A stretch of DNA of 64,000 nt from Hydrogenophilales bacterium 16-61-112 (GTDB lineage: Bacteria; Pseudomonadota; Gammaproteobacteria; Burkholderiales; Thiobacillaceae), in the NCBI GenBank assembly GCA_002257045.1, contig NCHD01000004.1:1-64000 (forward strand). Direction: 5' to 3'. Shown here piece after piece: positions 35,838 to 44,969 of the stretch. The translations under genes were made by a program, and so were the position numbers. Position 1 is the first letter of the stretch; each line of letters begins with the position of its first letter. The notes below the pieces were generated by a model. It searched no databases, had not been told where the DNA came from, and worked only from the letters and a program-made list of their open reading frames with translations.

Positions 35838-37225
35838 GCGTTCCGGTCTGGTTTGCCCGCACGGTGTTTCGCGCGCAGGAAGCCGCGATGAAACGCCCTA
35901 CCTTTGCAGTGCTGACCGGACTGGAGCGCAGCCAATGGCTGTCGCCCGAAGCCATGCAGGTCGAACAGACTCTGCGCCTCAATCAGCTGTTGCACACCGC
36001 CTTGCTGCATAGTCCATGGCATGCCGCGCGTCTGCGCGAGGCGGGACTGGATGGTCGGGTGCGGGCAGGCGCGGCCACGCTGGCGGATCTGACGTTGCTG
36101 CCGACCATGAACAAACGCGATGCGCGCGAACACGTCGAGCAGCTGGTCTGGCGCGGTGTGCCGGGTGGGGTGTTCAAGTACACCACGGGCGGATCCAGCG
36201 GCGAGCCGCTGATTTTCTATTTCGGCCGCGCGCGTCAGGCAGCCGATGCTGCCGGGCGCCTGCGCGCGCGCCGCTGGTGGGGCGTCGAGCCAGGTGCGCG
36301 CGAGGTCTATCTGTGGGGCGCGCCGGTGGAACTGAACAAGACCGACCGCATCAAGACGCTGCGCGACCGTCTGGTCAACCAGCTGTTGCTCAACGCCTTC
36401 GAGATGTCGCCCGCACGGATGGATGAGTATCTGGGCGCACTTCAAGTCTGGAATCCACTGGCGATTTATGGCTATGCCAGCAGCTTGGCCTTGCTGGCTA
36501 GCCACGCTGTGGCGCGTGGTGTCGGACTGAAACTGCCCGCGTTGCGCGTGGTCAGCGCCACCGGCGAGCCCTTGTTCCCGCACCAGCGTGAGTTGATTGA
36601 GCGCGTGTTCGGGGTGCCGGTGTCCGTGGAATATGGTGCGCGCGATGCCGGGTTGATGGCACTGGAGTCGCCCGACGGCGTGCTGCTGCAAATGAGCGAG
36701 ACCCACCTGATCGAAGTGCTCGACGCCGCCGGGCAGCCGGTGGCGGACGGCGAGGAGGGTGAAGCGGTGGTCACCAGTCTGGTGTCTGAAGCGCAGCCCT
36801 TCATCCGCTATCGCACCGGCGACGTCGTGCGGCGTTCGACCCGAAATGACCCCAGCGGCCGCGCCCTTGCGGTGCTCGATGCCGTGGTGGGGCGGCAGAC
36901 CGACTTCATCGTCGCCGCCGATGGCCGCGTCATGCACGCGCTGGCGGTGATTTACGTGCTGCGCGCGATTGCCGGCGTCGACCAGTTCAAGTTGATCCAG
37001 CACGCGCTGGATCGCCTGGAAGTGCAGGTGGTCCCGGATGCGCGCTGGAACGAGGCCGCACGCGCCGCCGTGATCGAAGGCCTGCGCGCGCGGCTGGGAC
37101 CGGCGCTGGCGGTGGAGTTGAAACTACTGGATGCGATCGCCCCCGAAGCCTCGGGCAAACACCGTTATGTCGTCAGCCACGTGCCGCTTCCCGGCGCGCT
37201 GGCGCAGAAAGCTGAAGCCGCATGA
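35834..37225 (+). CDS. CapK/PaaK-like adenylate-forming ligase
   Basis: ANL-superfamily protein of 463 residues, closest in layout to phenylacetate-CoA ligase and the capsule protein CapK. The phosphate-binding loop reads YTTGGSSGEPLIFY, and later motifs are VSATGEPLFPHQ, EYGARDAG and IRYRTGDVV; the C-terminal lid domain is present. In capsule loci such proteins may activate acids for transfer onto the sugar. The substrate is unknown. ATGA overlaps on both sides show that it belongs to the operon. Confidence 0.85.
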   Translation: MSVPVWFARTVFRAQEAAMKRPTFAVLTGLERSQWLSPEAMQVEQTLRLNQLLHTALLHSPWHAARLREAGLDGRVRAGAATLADLTLLPTMNKRDAREHVEQLVWRGVPGGVFKYTTGGSSGEPLIFYFGRARQAADAAGRLRARRWWGVEPGAREVYLWGAPVELNKTDRIKTLRDRLVNQLLLNAFEMSPARMDEYLGALQVWNPLAIYGYASSLALLASHAVARGVGLKLPALRVVSATGEPLFPHQRELIERVFGVPVSVEYGARDAGLMALESPDGVLLQMSETHLIEVLDAAGQPVADGEEGEAVVTSLVSEAQPFIRYRTGDVVRRSTRNDPSGRALAVLDAVVGRQTDFIVAADGRVMHALAVIYVLRAIAGVDQFKLIQHALDRLEVQVVPDARWNEAARAAVIEGLRARLGPALAVELKLLDAIAPEASGKHRYVVSHVPLPGALAQKAEAA

Positions 37226-38517
37226 GAGACATCTTCATTACCGCCGTCATCTTCGGCCTGCTGCCGTTTGTCTTTAAACGCCCGTGGCTGGGCATCCTGC
37301 TCTGGTCGTGGCTGGGTTACATGAGCCCGCACCGGCTGGCGTGGGGCTTTGCCTACAGCCTGCCGTTTTCGATGATCGTCGGTCTGGTGACCATCGTTGC
37401 CTTTATGGCGTCTAAGGAAAAGAAAGAGATGCCGTGGACGCGCGAGACCATTCTCCTGCTGGTCTTTGTAGGCTGGATGCTGTTCACCACCTTCTTTGCG
37501 TTTTATCCCGACCTGGCCTGGATGCAATGGGACAAGGTATGGAAAATCCAGCTCATGGTGTTCCTGACGGCGCTCATCATCACCGACCGCCATAAACTGC
37601 ATTGGCTCATCTGGGTGATTGCCCTGTCATTCGGGTTCTATGGGGTCAAAGGCGGAATCTTCACCATCATCAACGGTGGCGCCTACCGGGTGCAGGGGCC
37701 TCCAGGCACCTTTATTGGGGGCAACAACGAAATGGCGCTGGCGTTGGTAATGACGATTCCGCTGATCCGTTATCTGCACCTTCAGGAAACTCGTCATTTG
37801 TTCAAAATGGGTCTTGCCAGCGCCATGGTGCTGACCGGGGTGGCGGCGATCGGCAGCCAGTCGCGCGGTGGCCTGGTGGCAATGGTGGCGATGGGCCTGT
37901 TCCTGTGGCTGAAGAGCCGCAACAAGATTGTCACGGGGTTATACATGGCGATCGCGGTTTTGATCATGGCCTCGGTGATGCCGCAGGCCTGGTACGACCG
38001 CATGAACACGATCAATACCTACGAGCAGGATCAGTCGACCCAGGGACGCTTCAATGCCTGGCATACCGCATTCAATCTGGCGAAAGACCGCATCACGGGC
38101 GGTGGCTTCGAGACGTTTCAGGGGCCCACCTTCCGCCAATATGCGCCTGACCCGTGGAACGTGCGCGACGTGCACAGCATCTATTTCGAGCAGATGGGCG
38201 AGCATGGCTTCATCGGCCTGGCGTTATTCCTGCTGCTGGGCCTGCTGGCCTGGATCCGCGCGCAGCAGATCATCAACCGATGCAAGAACGATCCGGAGCG
38301 GAAATGGGCGGCCGATCTGGCGGCGATGATCCAGGTCAGCCTCATCGGCTTTGCCGCAGGCGGCACCTTTCTTGGCATGAGCTACTTTGACCTGCCCTAT
38401 CACCTGATGGTCATTCTGGTGCTGGTCGCCAAATTCACCGGGCTGCTGGAGAAGCAGGTGGTTCCGCTTGCACGCTTTGGCAATGTGCCCGACGCCGCCC
38501 CCCGGCCATTTATTTAA
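37222..38517 (+). CDS. XrtA-associated O-antigen-ligase/polymerase-like protein
   Basis: Inner-membrane protein of 431 residues with about ten to twelve membrane segments (Wzy/WaaL-like fold), the probable O-glycosylation ligase of exosortase A loci. Typical elements are PWLGILLWSWLGYMSPHRL at the start, GPPGTFIGGNNEMALAL, a SQSRGG motif, and the large periplasmic loop after helix 9 containing VRDVHSIYFEQMGEHG. It would polymerise repeat units or transfer the glycan in the periplasm. ATG 37222 overlaps the ligase stop (ATGA). Confidence 0.92.
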   Translation: MRDIFITAVIFGLLPFVFKRPWLGILLWSWLGYMSPHRLAWGFAYSLPFSMIVGLVTIVAFMASKEKKEMPWTRETILLLVFVGWMLFTTFFAFYPDLAWMQWDKVWKIQLMVFLTALIITDRHKLHWLIWVIALSFGFYGVKGGIFTIINGGAYRVQGPPGTFIGGNNEMALALVMTIPLIRYLHLQETRHLFKMGLASAMVLTGVAAIGSQSRGGLVAMVAMGLFLWLKSRNKIVTGLYMAIAVLIMASVMPQAWYDRMNTINTYEQDQSTQGRFNAWHTAFNLAKDRITGGGFETFQGPTFRQYAPDPWNVRDVHSIYFEQMGEHGFIGLALFLLLGLLAWIRAQQIINRCKNDPERKWAADLAAMIQVSLIGFAAGGTFLGMSYFDLPYHLMVILVLVAKFTGLLEKQVVPLARFGNVPDAAPRPFI

Positions 38518-38529
38518 TAGGCACGCATC

Positions 38530-39519
38530 GTGGCTGGATTGAGTTTGCCGCCCGGCTTGGGGCGATCGTTCTGGTTTGCCGTACTGCTACTGCTCGGGAT
38601 GGAATTCGCGCTCCACAGCGATGCCGTGCTGCTACGCTATCGTTCGGTGTTCGCGGTGGGGCGCGCGGTAGACAAGCTGCAACTCGTCGAAACCCGGCCG
38701 CCGCACGTGCTCTTCATTGGCAACAGCCGGACCGACAATGGCATCGACCCGCGCACGGTCAGTCGTGTTTTGAGTCAGCCTGCGGCCACCAGTTTCAACC
38801 TCGGGTTGCCGGGCACCAATGTGCTGACCTGGCACGGCATGGTCGAACGACTGAACGCCCGGGGCTTGCTGGGTTCCCGGGGCATCCATACGGTGGTGCT
38901 GGGGCTGGATGAAAGCGCGCTGCAGGACGACAACTCGCTGGGTTATGTGAGTTTTTTTGCCGACCGCGCCGCACTATGGCAAGCCGGGCGTTATCAGGAC
39001 TGGCTGGGCAGCGTGGTTCGCCTGTGGTCGTACAGCGGCAACCTGCGGCAACTGCGCGAGCCGGAAAAGGGGCTGCGTTTTCTTGCCGCGAGCACCCGAC
39101 AGATCGACCCGGTGGGCGGTGCGGCGGCGGCGTACCTGGGCTACCGCGCGGGTTTCGGTGCGGCACAGGACCAGGCACAGGTCGCGCAGCAGGAACGCGC
39201 GGCCCACCAGCCGCCCGCCCCGGTCGCCCTCGATTTTTTGTGGAGCATGCTAGACCGACTGCAGGGGCAGGGGGTGCGCGTCTTTGTCACCATCCCGCCG
39301 CTGCGTGACCGCGAGTCGGCCTTCTACGATTCCGGCGCAAGCGCTGCGCCCTACCGCGTCCTGCTTGCCCGGCTGCAACAGCACGGGGTGACGGTGTTGC
39401 CCGCGCCGACCGGCTTTGTGCCGGCAGACTTCATCAACGCCGGCCATCTGCGTGATGCAGGAGCGCAACGCTACAGCGCGGATGTGGGGCGACTATTGCG
39501 CGCGTCAGGGGTGAAATAA
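38530..39519 (+). CDS. SGNH/AlgJ-like protein paired with MBOAT
   Basis: Protein of 329 residues with one N-terminal membrane segment (SFWFAVLLLLGMEFAL) and a periplasmic SGNH-hydrolase-like domain. The block I serine is in IGNSRTDNGI, block II-like Gly in FNLGLPGTN, and a C-terminal D-x-x-H-type pair near FINAGHLRDAG. It resembles the AlgJ/AlgX-like acyltransferases that work with MBOAT proteins. GTG start at 38530; the MBOAT gene follows after 3 bases. No large deletions seen. Confidence 0.78.
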   Translation: MAGLSLPPGLGRSFWFAVLLLLGMEFALHSDAVLLRYRSVFAVGRAVDKLQLVETRPPHVLFIGNSRTDNGIDPRTVSRVLSQPAATSFNLGLPGTNVLTWHGMVERLNARGLLGSRGIHTVVLGLDESALQDDNSLGYVSFFADRAALWQAGRYQDWLGSVVRLWSYSGNLRQLREPEKGLRFLAASTRQIDPVGGAAAAYLGYRAGFGAAQDQAQVAQQERAAHQPPAPVALDFLWSMLDRLQGQGVRVFVTIPPLRDRESAFYDSGASAAPYRVLLARLQQHGVTVLPAPTGFVPADFINAGHLRDAGAQRYSADVGRLLRASGVK

Positions 39520-39522
39520 GTC

Positions 39523-40956
39523 ATGGTTTTCAGTTCGCCTTCCTTCCTGCTGTTCTTTGCGGTGCTGCTGCTTTTTTACGCGGGTGCGCGCACCTACCGT
39601 GAACGCGCGGCCGTGATTCTGGTGGGTAGTCTGATTTTTTATGCGTCGTGGAAACCGGCCTACCTGATCCTGCTGGCGGTGTCGGTCAGTTTCAACTATC
39701 TGATCTATTCGGGGCTGACGGCGACCCGCAGCAAACGCCTGCTGACTTTCGGGCTGGTGCTGAACCTGGGCTTTCTCGGCATCGTCAAATATCTCGGCAT
39801 GGCGCTGGAAAGCCTGCTGGGTTTGAGCGCCTGGCTCGACATGCCGCTGTTCGGTGCGCCGCCTGCTTGGAGCCACTGGGCGCTGCCGCTGGGCATCAGC
39901 TTCTACACCTTCCACATGCTGTCGGTCATGATCGACGTCTATCGCGGCGAGTGGACGCACCGCATTTCCTTCCGCGCCTGGTGGCTGTATGTAACCTTCT
40001 TCCCGCACATGATTGCCGGCCCCATCCTGCGCGCCTCCGAACTCGTCGAGCAGCTGGAAAACCTGCAGCCGCTCAAGGCCGCCCAACTCAAGCTGGGCGC
40101 GCTGATTTTCATGGCGGGGCTGATCAAGAAGGTGCTGTTTGCCGACAACCTGGCGCCGCTGGCCGATGAGCTGTTCAGCCGTCCCGAGGCGCTGGATTTT
40201 TATACCGCGTGGCTGGCGGCCACCGTATTCGCACTGCAGATCTATTTCGATTTTTCCGGCTACAGCGAAATGGCCATCGGCCTCGCGCTGGCCTTTGGCG
40301 TGGTGCTGCCGCGCAATTTTCTGTACCCCTACACCAGTCGCAGCGTGCGCGAATTCTGGCAGCGCTGGCATATCACGCTGTCGCGCTGGCTGCGCGACTA
40401 CCTCTACATTTCGTTGGGCGGCAACCGGCGCGGCGTGCCGCGCAACTTTGCCAATCTGATGATCACCATGCTGCTGGGCGGCCTGTGGCATGGCGCCGCC
40501 TGGACCTTCGTGTTCTGGGGCTTATTGCACGGCAGCTATCTGGTGCTGCACCGCATGCTGCTCGACGGTTACACGCGGCTGGGCGTGGTGAACGGCTCGA
40601 CGGTGTCACGCGCCCTGTCCTGGCTGGGCTGGCCGCTGACGCTGGCGCTGGTGTGGGTGACCTGGGTGTTCTTTCGTGCGCCTTCGTTTCATGACGCCTG
40701 GATCATTACTGCGGCGATGCTGGGCCTGGCCGATGCGATGAACGCCCCGTATGTGCGCACCTACGTGCAGGCTCTGGTATGGGGCAGTCTGCTGCTGGTG
40801 CTGCTGGAACCCCGGATCGAGCGCGGCCTGACGCAGGGTTTACAGGCCTGGGGGCGGTTGCACTTTGCGCTGCGCGGCAGTGCCTACGCCGGGCTGGTGC
40901 TGGCGGTCATCGTGCTGGGAGGAAGCAGCCAGAAGTTCATCTACTTCGACTTCTAG
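39523..40956 (+). CDS. MBOAT-family membrane O-acyltransferase (AlgI/DltB-like)
   Basis: Polytopic membrane protein of 477 residues. The catalytic histidine lies in LLGGLWHGAAWTF, and the conserved segments LPLGISFYTFHMLSVMIDVYRGE, FPHMIAGPILR, QIYFDFSGYSEMAIG and EFWQRWHITLSRWLRDYLYI are all present. It would move acyl (probably acetyl) groups across the membrane for transfer to the polysaccharide by the neighbouring SGNH protein. Last gene of the first forward operon. Confidence 0.95.
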   Translation: MVFSSPSFLLFFAVLLLFYAGARTYRERAAVILVGSLIFYASWKPAYLILLAVSVSFNYLIYSGLTATRSKRLLTFGLVLNLGFLGIVKYLGMALESLLGLSAWLDMPLFGAPPAWSHWALPLGISFYTFHMLSVMIDVYRGEWTHRISFRAWWLYVTFFPHMIAGPILRASELVEQLENLQPLKAAQLKLGALIFMAGLIKKVLFADNLAPLADELFSRPEALDFYTAWLAATVFALQIYFDFSGYSEMAIGLALAFGVVLPRNFLYPYTSRSVREFWQRWHITLSRWLRDYLYISLGGNRRGVPRNFANLMITMLLGGLWHGAAWTFVFWGLLHGSYLVLHRMLLDGYTRLGVVNGSTVSRALSWLGWPLTLALVWVTWVFFRAPSFHDAWIITAAMLGLADAMNAPYVRTYVQALVWGSLLLVLLEPRIERGLTQGLQAWGRLHFALRGSAYAGLVLAVIVLGGSSQKFIYFDF

Positions 40957-40991
40957 GTGAACCGTATGGCGTCTGACGCGCTGTGTGTGGC

Positions 40992-42818
40992 TCAGTGATC
41001 GTTCGCCTGCAGCCACTGCTCCAGCATCATCACCACCCAGATCATCACGCCGTAATAACTGGCATGCTGGCCGCGCTGCATGGCCAGCATGTGGTCGAGG
41101 TAGGCAGGCTGGATCCAGCCGCGCTGTTTGAAGCTGGCGAGGCTGTCGCCGACAAGTTCGCCGAGCGGCGCGTATTGCATGCTCCACACGCCGAACGGCA
41201 GGCCGAAGCCGTGCTTGCTCTTGTTGATGATTTTTTCCGGCAACAGGTCGGACAGCGCTTCCTTGAAAAACCAGCGCAACTTCTGGCCGCGCACCTGGTA
41301 ATCCACCGGCAGATGGTTGGCGAAGGCGACCATGCGGTCGTCGAGCAGCGGGTAGCGCACCTCGATACCCGCTGCCTCGGTCATGCTGTTGACCTTGCGC
41401 AGATCGCTGTCGGCCAGAGTGAACTTCATGTCCAGATGCATCATGCGGTTTATGTAGTGATCCGAACTGGTGCGTTCATAGACTTCGATCAGCGCGGCAT
41501 CGGCAGTCGATGGATCCACCGCGTGGATGAAATCCGTGGTCAGCAGCTGGTCGAGCGGGGTGCGATGCAGGAAATTGTAGCTTTCCAGCCGTAGCGGCAA
41601 GCCGATGTTGGCCTGCTGCACGTAGCTCTTGAGTTTGGACAGCGGGAAGCGATTCGACAGCCCCGGCAGGTAGGCAAGCGGCTCGACCACGTTCTGGCGC
41701 AGCGCAACAGGCAGGCGGAAGTAGCTTTCGAACAGTTTCTGTTTGGCATAACGCGCATTGCCGCCGAAGATTTCGTCGCCGCCGTCGCCCGCCAGCATGC
41801 GCTCGAACCCGGCGGCGCGCGCGGCCTGGGCGCAAAAGTAGGTGGGCACGGCGGAAGCGTTGCCGAACGGTTCGTCGTAGGCCTGGGCAATCACCGGAAC
41901 GGCGGTGACGATGTCGGCGGGCTTCAGGTAGTACTCGTGCGGGCGGCTGCCGAAGCGTTCGACGGCGCAGCGCGCGTATTCCATTTCGTCGAAGCCGGCG
42001 GCGTCAAAGCCGATGGAAAAGGTATCGACCGGCGCGCCGCGCGCAGCGGTCAGTGCACCGACGATGGTGGAGCTATCGGTGCCGCCGGAAAGGAATGCGG
42101 CGGTAGCCGGGCCATCGGCATCGCGCACTGACTGATCGAGCACGCTGCGGAAATGTTCGCGGTGGGTGCGGAAGGGGGCGTCGACCGGAGTGTAATCGGC
42201 CTGCCAGTAATAGCGCGATTGAATTTGCCCGTTTTTCAGGGTGACCATCTGTCCGGGTAGCAGTTTGCGCACGCCCTGATAGAGGCTGCGCGGCGCGGGA
42301 ATGGAATGGAAGTACAGGTAATCGTAAATCGCCTGCGGGTCGATGACGCGGCCGACGGCGGGATGCGCGGCCACGCTCTGGATGCTGCTGCCAAACACCA
42401 GCTGGCCGCCATGCTTGGCATAGCACAGGCGTTCGGCGCCGATGCGGTCGAGCACCAGGCAGGCCTGTTGCTTGTGGGGTTCGAGCACGGCAAACGCAAA
42501 ATTGCCGCGCATCAGGGTCGGCAGTTTTTCGCCGTGGCGCAGCCAGCCGTGCGCAACGGCCACCGCCGGGTGTCGGTCCTGAGCCAGCGCGGCCAGTTCG
42601 GCGTCAAGAAAAACCGGGCGTCCAGTCAGGCTGGCGGCGAGGCCATTTTCGACATGGAGGTCGGCCTTGCCAAAGCGCGAACACGCAGCCACGCCGAATG
42701 CGGGGCTGCTGTGTTCTTTCAGGGGACTATCCGGGGGAAGACGGGCGGCCATCCCCATCTGTTTGATCAAATCCTGATGCGCGCCGTGGTCGCCCAGCCA
42801 GCCAAATATGCCATCCAT
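40992..42818 (-). CDS. Asparagine synthetase-like protein with degenerate glutaminase domain
   Basis: AsnB homologue of 608 residues. The start ATG 42818 gives M-D-G-I-F-G-W where active enzymes have M-C-G-I: the catalytic Cys2 is Asp, and the NGE-IYN substrate motif is missing (AASLTGRPVFLDAEL). The synthetase domain keeps the PPi loop FLSGGTDSS and LAGDGGDEIFGG. It probably uses free ammonia or another amine rather than glutamine, or acts as an adenylating enzyme; this is inference. It is alone on the reverse strand between two forward operons. A longer GTG start at 42884 would not restore a Cys. Confidence 0.88.
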   Translation of the reverse strand: MDGIFGWLGDHGAHQDLIKQMGMAARLPPDSPLKEHSSPAFGVAACSRFGKADLHVENGLAASLTGRPVFLDAELAALAQDRHPAVAVAHGWLRHGEKLPTLMRGNFAFAVLEPHKQQACLVLDRIGAERLCYAKHGGQLVFGSSIQSVAAHPAVGRVIDPQAIYDYLYFHSIPAPRSLYQGVRKLLPGQMVTLKNGQIQSRYYWQADYTPVDAPFRTHREHFRSVLDQSVRDADGPATAAFLSGGTDSSTIVGALTAARGAPVDTFSIGFDAAGFDEMEYARCAVERFGSRPHEYYLKPADIVTAVPVIAQAYDEPFGNASAVPTYFCAQAARAAGFERMLAGDGGDEIFGGNARYAKQKLFESYFRLPVALRQNVVEPLAYLPGLSNRFPLSKLKSYVQQANIGLPLRLESYNFLHRTPLDQLLTTDFIHAVDPSTADAALIEVYERTSSDHYINRMMHLDMKFTLADSDLRKVNSMTEAAGIEVRYPLLDDRMVAFANHLPVDYQVRGQKLRWFFKEALSDLLPEKIINKSKHGFGLPFGVWSMQYAPLGELVGDSLASFKQRGWIQPAYLDHMLAMQRGQHASYYGVMIWVVMMLEQWLQANDH

Positions 42819-42959
42819 GGTGTGTTGTGTCGGAGTGATGCGGGATAATGCCCGCCAATATATAACGAGCCGGTGATCAGGCACGAATTCTGCTCATCGA
42901 TTTACGGATTCCATCCCTGTGCAGCCGTGCCGGTTCGCGAACAATGAAAGCCCACGAGT

Positions 42960-43776
42960 TTGAATGAATTTTTCGACAAAGTAGCCAAAACGCTGGCCTA
43001 CCACGCGCAACGACTGCTGCGCGGCGTGCGCGGCGTGCGCTGGAACCTGTCGCGCCGGCCTGCCCGTCGCCCGATCATCGTGGTGGGCTGCGCTGTCGGA
43101 TAAAAACTGGGACACCCATGCACTGGATGCGGCCGATGTCAGCCCGGCGGACCGCGACACCGTCAGCCGCTATTTTTACCGCTGGACGGGGAAGCATCGC
43201 TGGGTCGACAAGAACAACCAGAACGGCCTGTGCGTCCCCTATTTGACCACCCTGTTCCCGGACGCGGTACTCGTGTTCGTCAAGCGCAGCCCGGGCGACA
43301 ACCTCAATTCCCTGATCGAAGGCTGGCGCAAGCCCGACGAATTCGCGACCTGGTCCAAGGATTTGCCGGCGACGGTGGCGGTGGAAAACGGCCAGTTGAA
43401 GGAATGGTGTTTTTTTCTTGCCAATGGCTGGCGTGACTATGTGAACGCACCGGTTGAGGACGTGGCCGCATTTCAATATCGGGCGATCAATCAGGCGATT
43501 CTTGAGGCCCGTGCGACGTTGCCCGGGGCGCAGTGGGTCGAGGTGTTTTACGAAGACTTCCTGCGTGACCCCGCCACCACCTTCCGCCAGGTGTTCGAAG
43601 GCTGTGGCCTGAAGTTTGATGCCGCGCTGCAGGCGCGTTGCGCCGAGGTGCTCGATACGCCGTTCAATGCGTTTTCCGAAATCCGTCTCGACAAATGGAA
43701 GGACGGCCGCAACCGTGAAAAAATCGAGCGCGTGTTGCCGCAGGTGGCGGACGTGGCCGGGCGGATGGGCTATTGA
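42960..43776 (+). pseudogene. Broken sulfotransferase gene
   Basis: A sulfotransferase gene split between frames. From TTG 42960 it reads LNEFFDKVAKTLAY...RRPIIVVGC, the strand that precedes the phosphosulfate loop, then hits TAA at 43101. From about 43085 another frame continues ALSDKNWDTHALDAADVSP...VFVKRSPGDNLNSLIEGW and ends at 43776 with VFYEDFLRDPATTFRQVF. The RSGTT-type PAPS-binding loop and roughly 40 residues after it are absent. Deleted length is 3n+2 bases, by frame. The 3' end overlaps the next gene (TGATG). It is inactive as read; the remainder is too well preserved for old decay. Confidence 0.78.
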
Positions 43777-44969
43777 TGAGCGTGCCGGTCCTGCTGCTCG
43801 CGCTGTGCCTGCTGTTGTGGGGCGGCGTGTTGCTGGCGTTCGCCGCGCCACTGGTGGCGCGCTGGCGCGAGCCGGTGCTGCGGTGCCCGGTGCTCATCAT
43901 TGAAAGCGATGACTGGGGCGCGGGATCGCTGGCCCAGGCTGCGGCGCTGGTTCGTTTGTCGGGATTGCTGAAAGGGGTGCGCGATTCGCATGGCCGGGCG
44001 GCGGTGATGACGCTGGGGGTGGTGCTGGAGGTGCCGGACGGCGCGCGCATCGCGGCGAGCGGGGGCGAGGTGTATCACGCGTTGCCGCTGGCCGATGCGC
44101 GTTTCGACGCTGTGCGCCAGGCGATGCTGGCGGGGATTCGGGCGGGGGTGTTCGTTCCGCAATTGCATGGCCAGTGCCACTACTGGCCGGAGGCGGTGAT
44201 GGCGGTCGCGCAAACCGATGGCGCGGTGCGCGATTGGCTCTGCGCGGCCGAGCCTGCGGCAACCGAAGACCTGCCGTCGTACCTGCAAAGTCGCTGGATC
44301 GATGCGGGCAGCCTGCCGTCGCGCGCCTTGCCGGTTGACGCGATCCAGCGCGCCGTCGCTGCCGAAGCGCGGGCGTATCAAGCCGTGTTTGGCGAGCAGC
44401 CGCAGGTGGCCGTCGCCACCACTTTTGTCTGGAACGAGGCGGTTGAAGCGGCCTGGCGCGAGGCGGGCGTGAACGTCATCATCACCCCGGGTCGTCGCGC
44501 GACCTGCCGCAATGCAAGCGGGCAGCCGGCATGTGTCGATGCACGGATGTTGACAGGCGAGCGTTCAGGTGCCGGACAAATCTATCTGGTGCGCGACGTG
44601 TATTTTGAACCGGCGCTGGGCCACGTTCCGCAACGCGTGGTGGATGGCCTGCAATTGCGCACCTTGCAGGGGCGTGGCTGCCTGGTCGAAACCCATCGCT
44701 TCAACTTCCTGCGCGCACCTGAAGCGAGCTGCGTGGCGCTTGAGTCTGCCTTGCGCCAGGCGCTGGCCGCCTGTCCCGCATTGCGTTTCACCTCGCCGCT
44801 GGAACTGGCAAACGCGCTTCAGGCACGCGATGCGGAATGGGTTGAAACCCGGCTGCAGCCCCGCTTGCGGGCATGGCGTGCGCGGCTCGACGAGATCCCG
44901 CGCTTTCGCCGCATCGCGCAACTCAGCGGGCTGGCGCTGCCGCTGCGTCTGCTGGGAGGCGCAGCATGA
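43776..44969 (+). CDS. Membrane-anchored polysaccharide-deacetylase-like protein
   Basis: Protein of 397 residues with an N-terminal membrane segment (VLLLALCLLLWGGVLLAFAAPLVA). The domain that follows looks like a divergent NodB-type (beta/alpha)-barrel: an acidic pair in IIESDDWGAGSL, a histidine pair in QLHGQCHYWPE, and ETHRFNFL near the C-terminus. I cannot assign the substrate. It differs strongly from the other two deacetylases in the window. The ATG 43776 overlaps the upstream stop; the end overlaps the GT2 gene (ATGA). Confidence 0.65.
   Translation: MSVPVLLLALCLLLWGGVLLAFAAPLVARWREPVLRCPVLIIESDDWGAGSLAQAAALVRLSGLLKGVRDSHGRAAVMTLGVVLEVPDGARIAASGGEVYHALPLADARFDAVRQAMLAGIRAGVFVPQLHGQCHYWPEAVMAVAQTDGAVRDWLCAAEPAATEDLPSYLQSRWIDAGSLPSRALPVDAIQRAVAAEARAYQAVFGEQPQVAVATTFVWNEAVEAAWREAGVNVIITPGRRATCRNASGQPACVDARMLTGERSGAGQIYLVRDVYFEPALGHVPQRVVDGLQLRTLQGRGCLVETHRFNFLRAPEASCVALESALRQALAACPALRFTSPLELANALQARDAEWVETRLQPRLRAWRARLDEIPRFRRIAQLSGLALPLRLLGGAA

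Noticed and set aside
42819-42959. Divergent promoters between the AsnB paralogue and the broken sulfotransferase
   Set aside because: TATA-like bases at 42858-42864 exist on both strands, but -35 partners match in only two of six positions.
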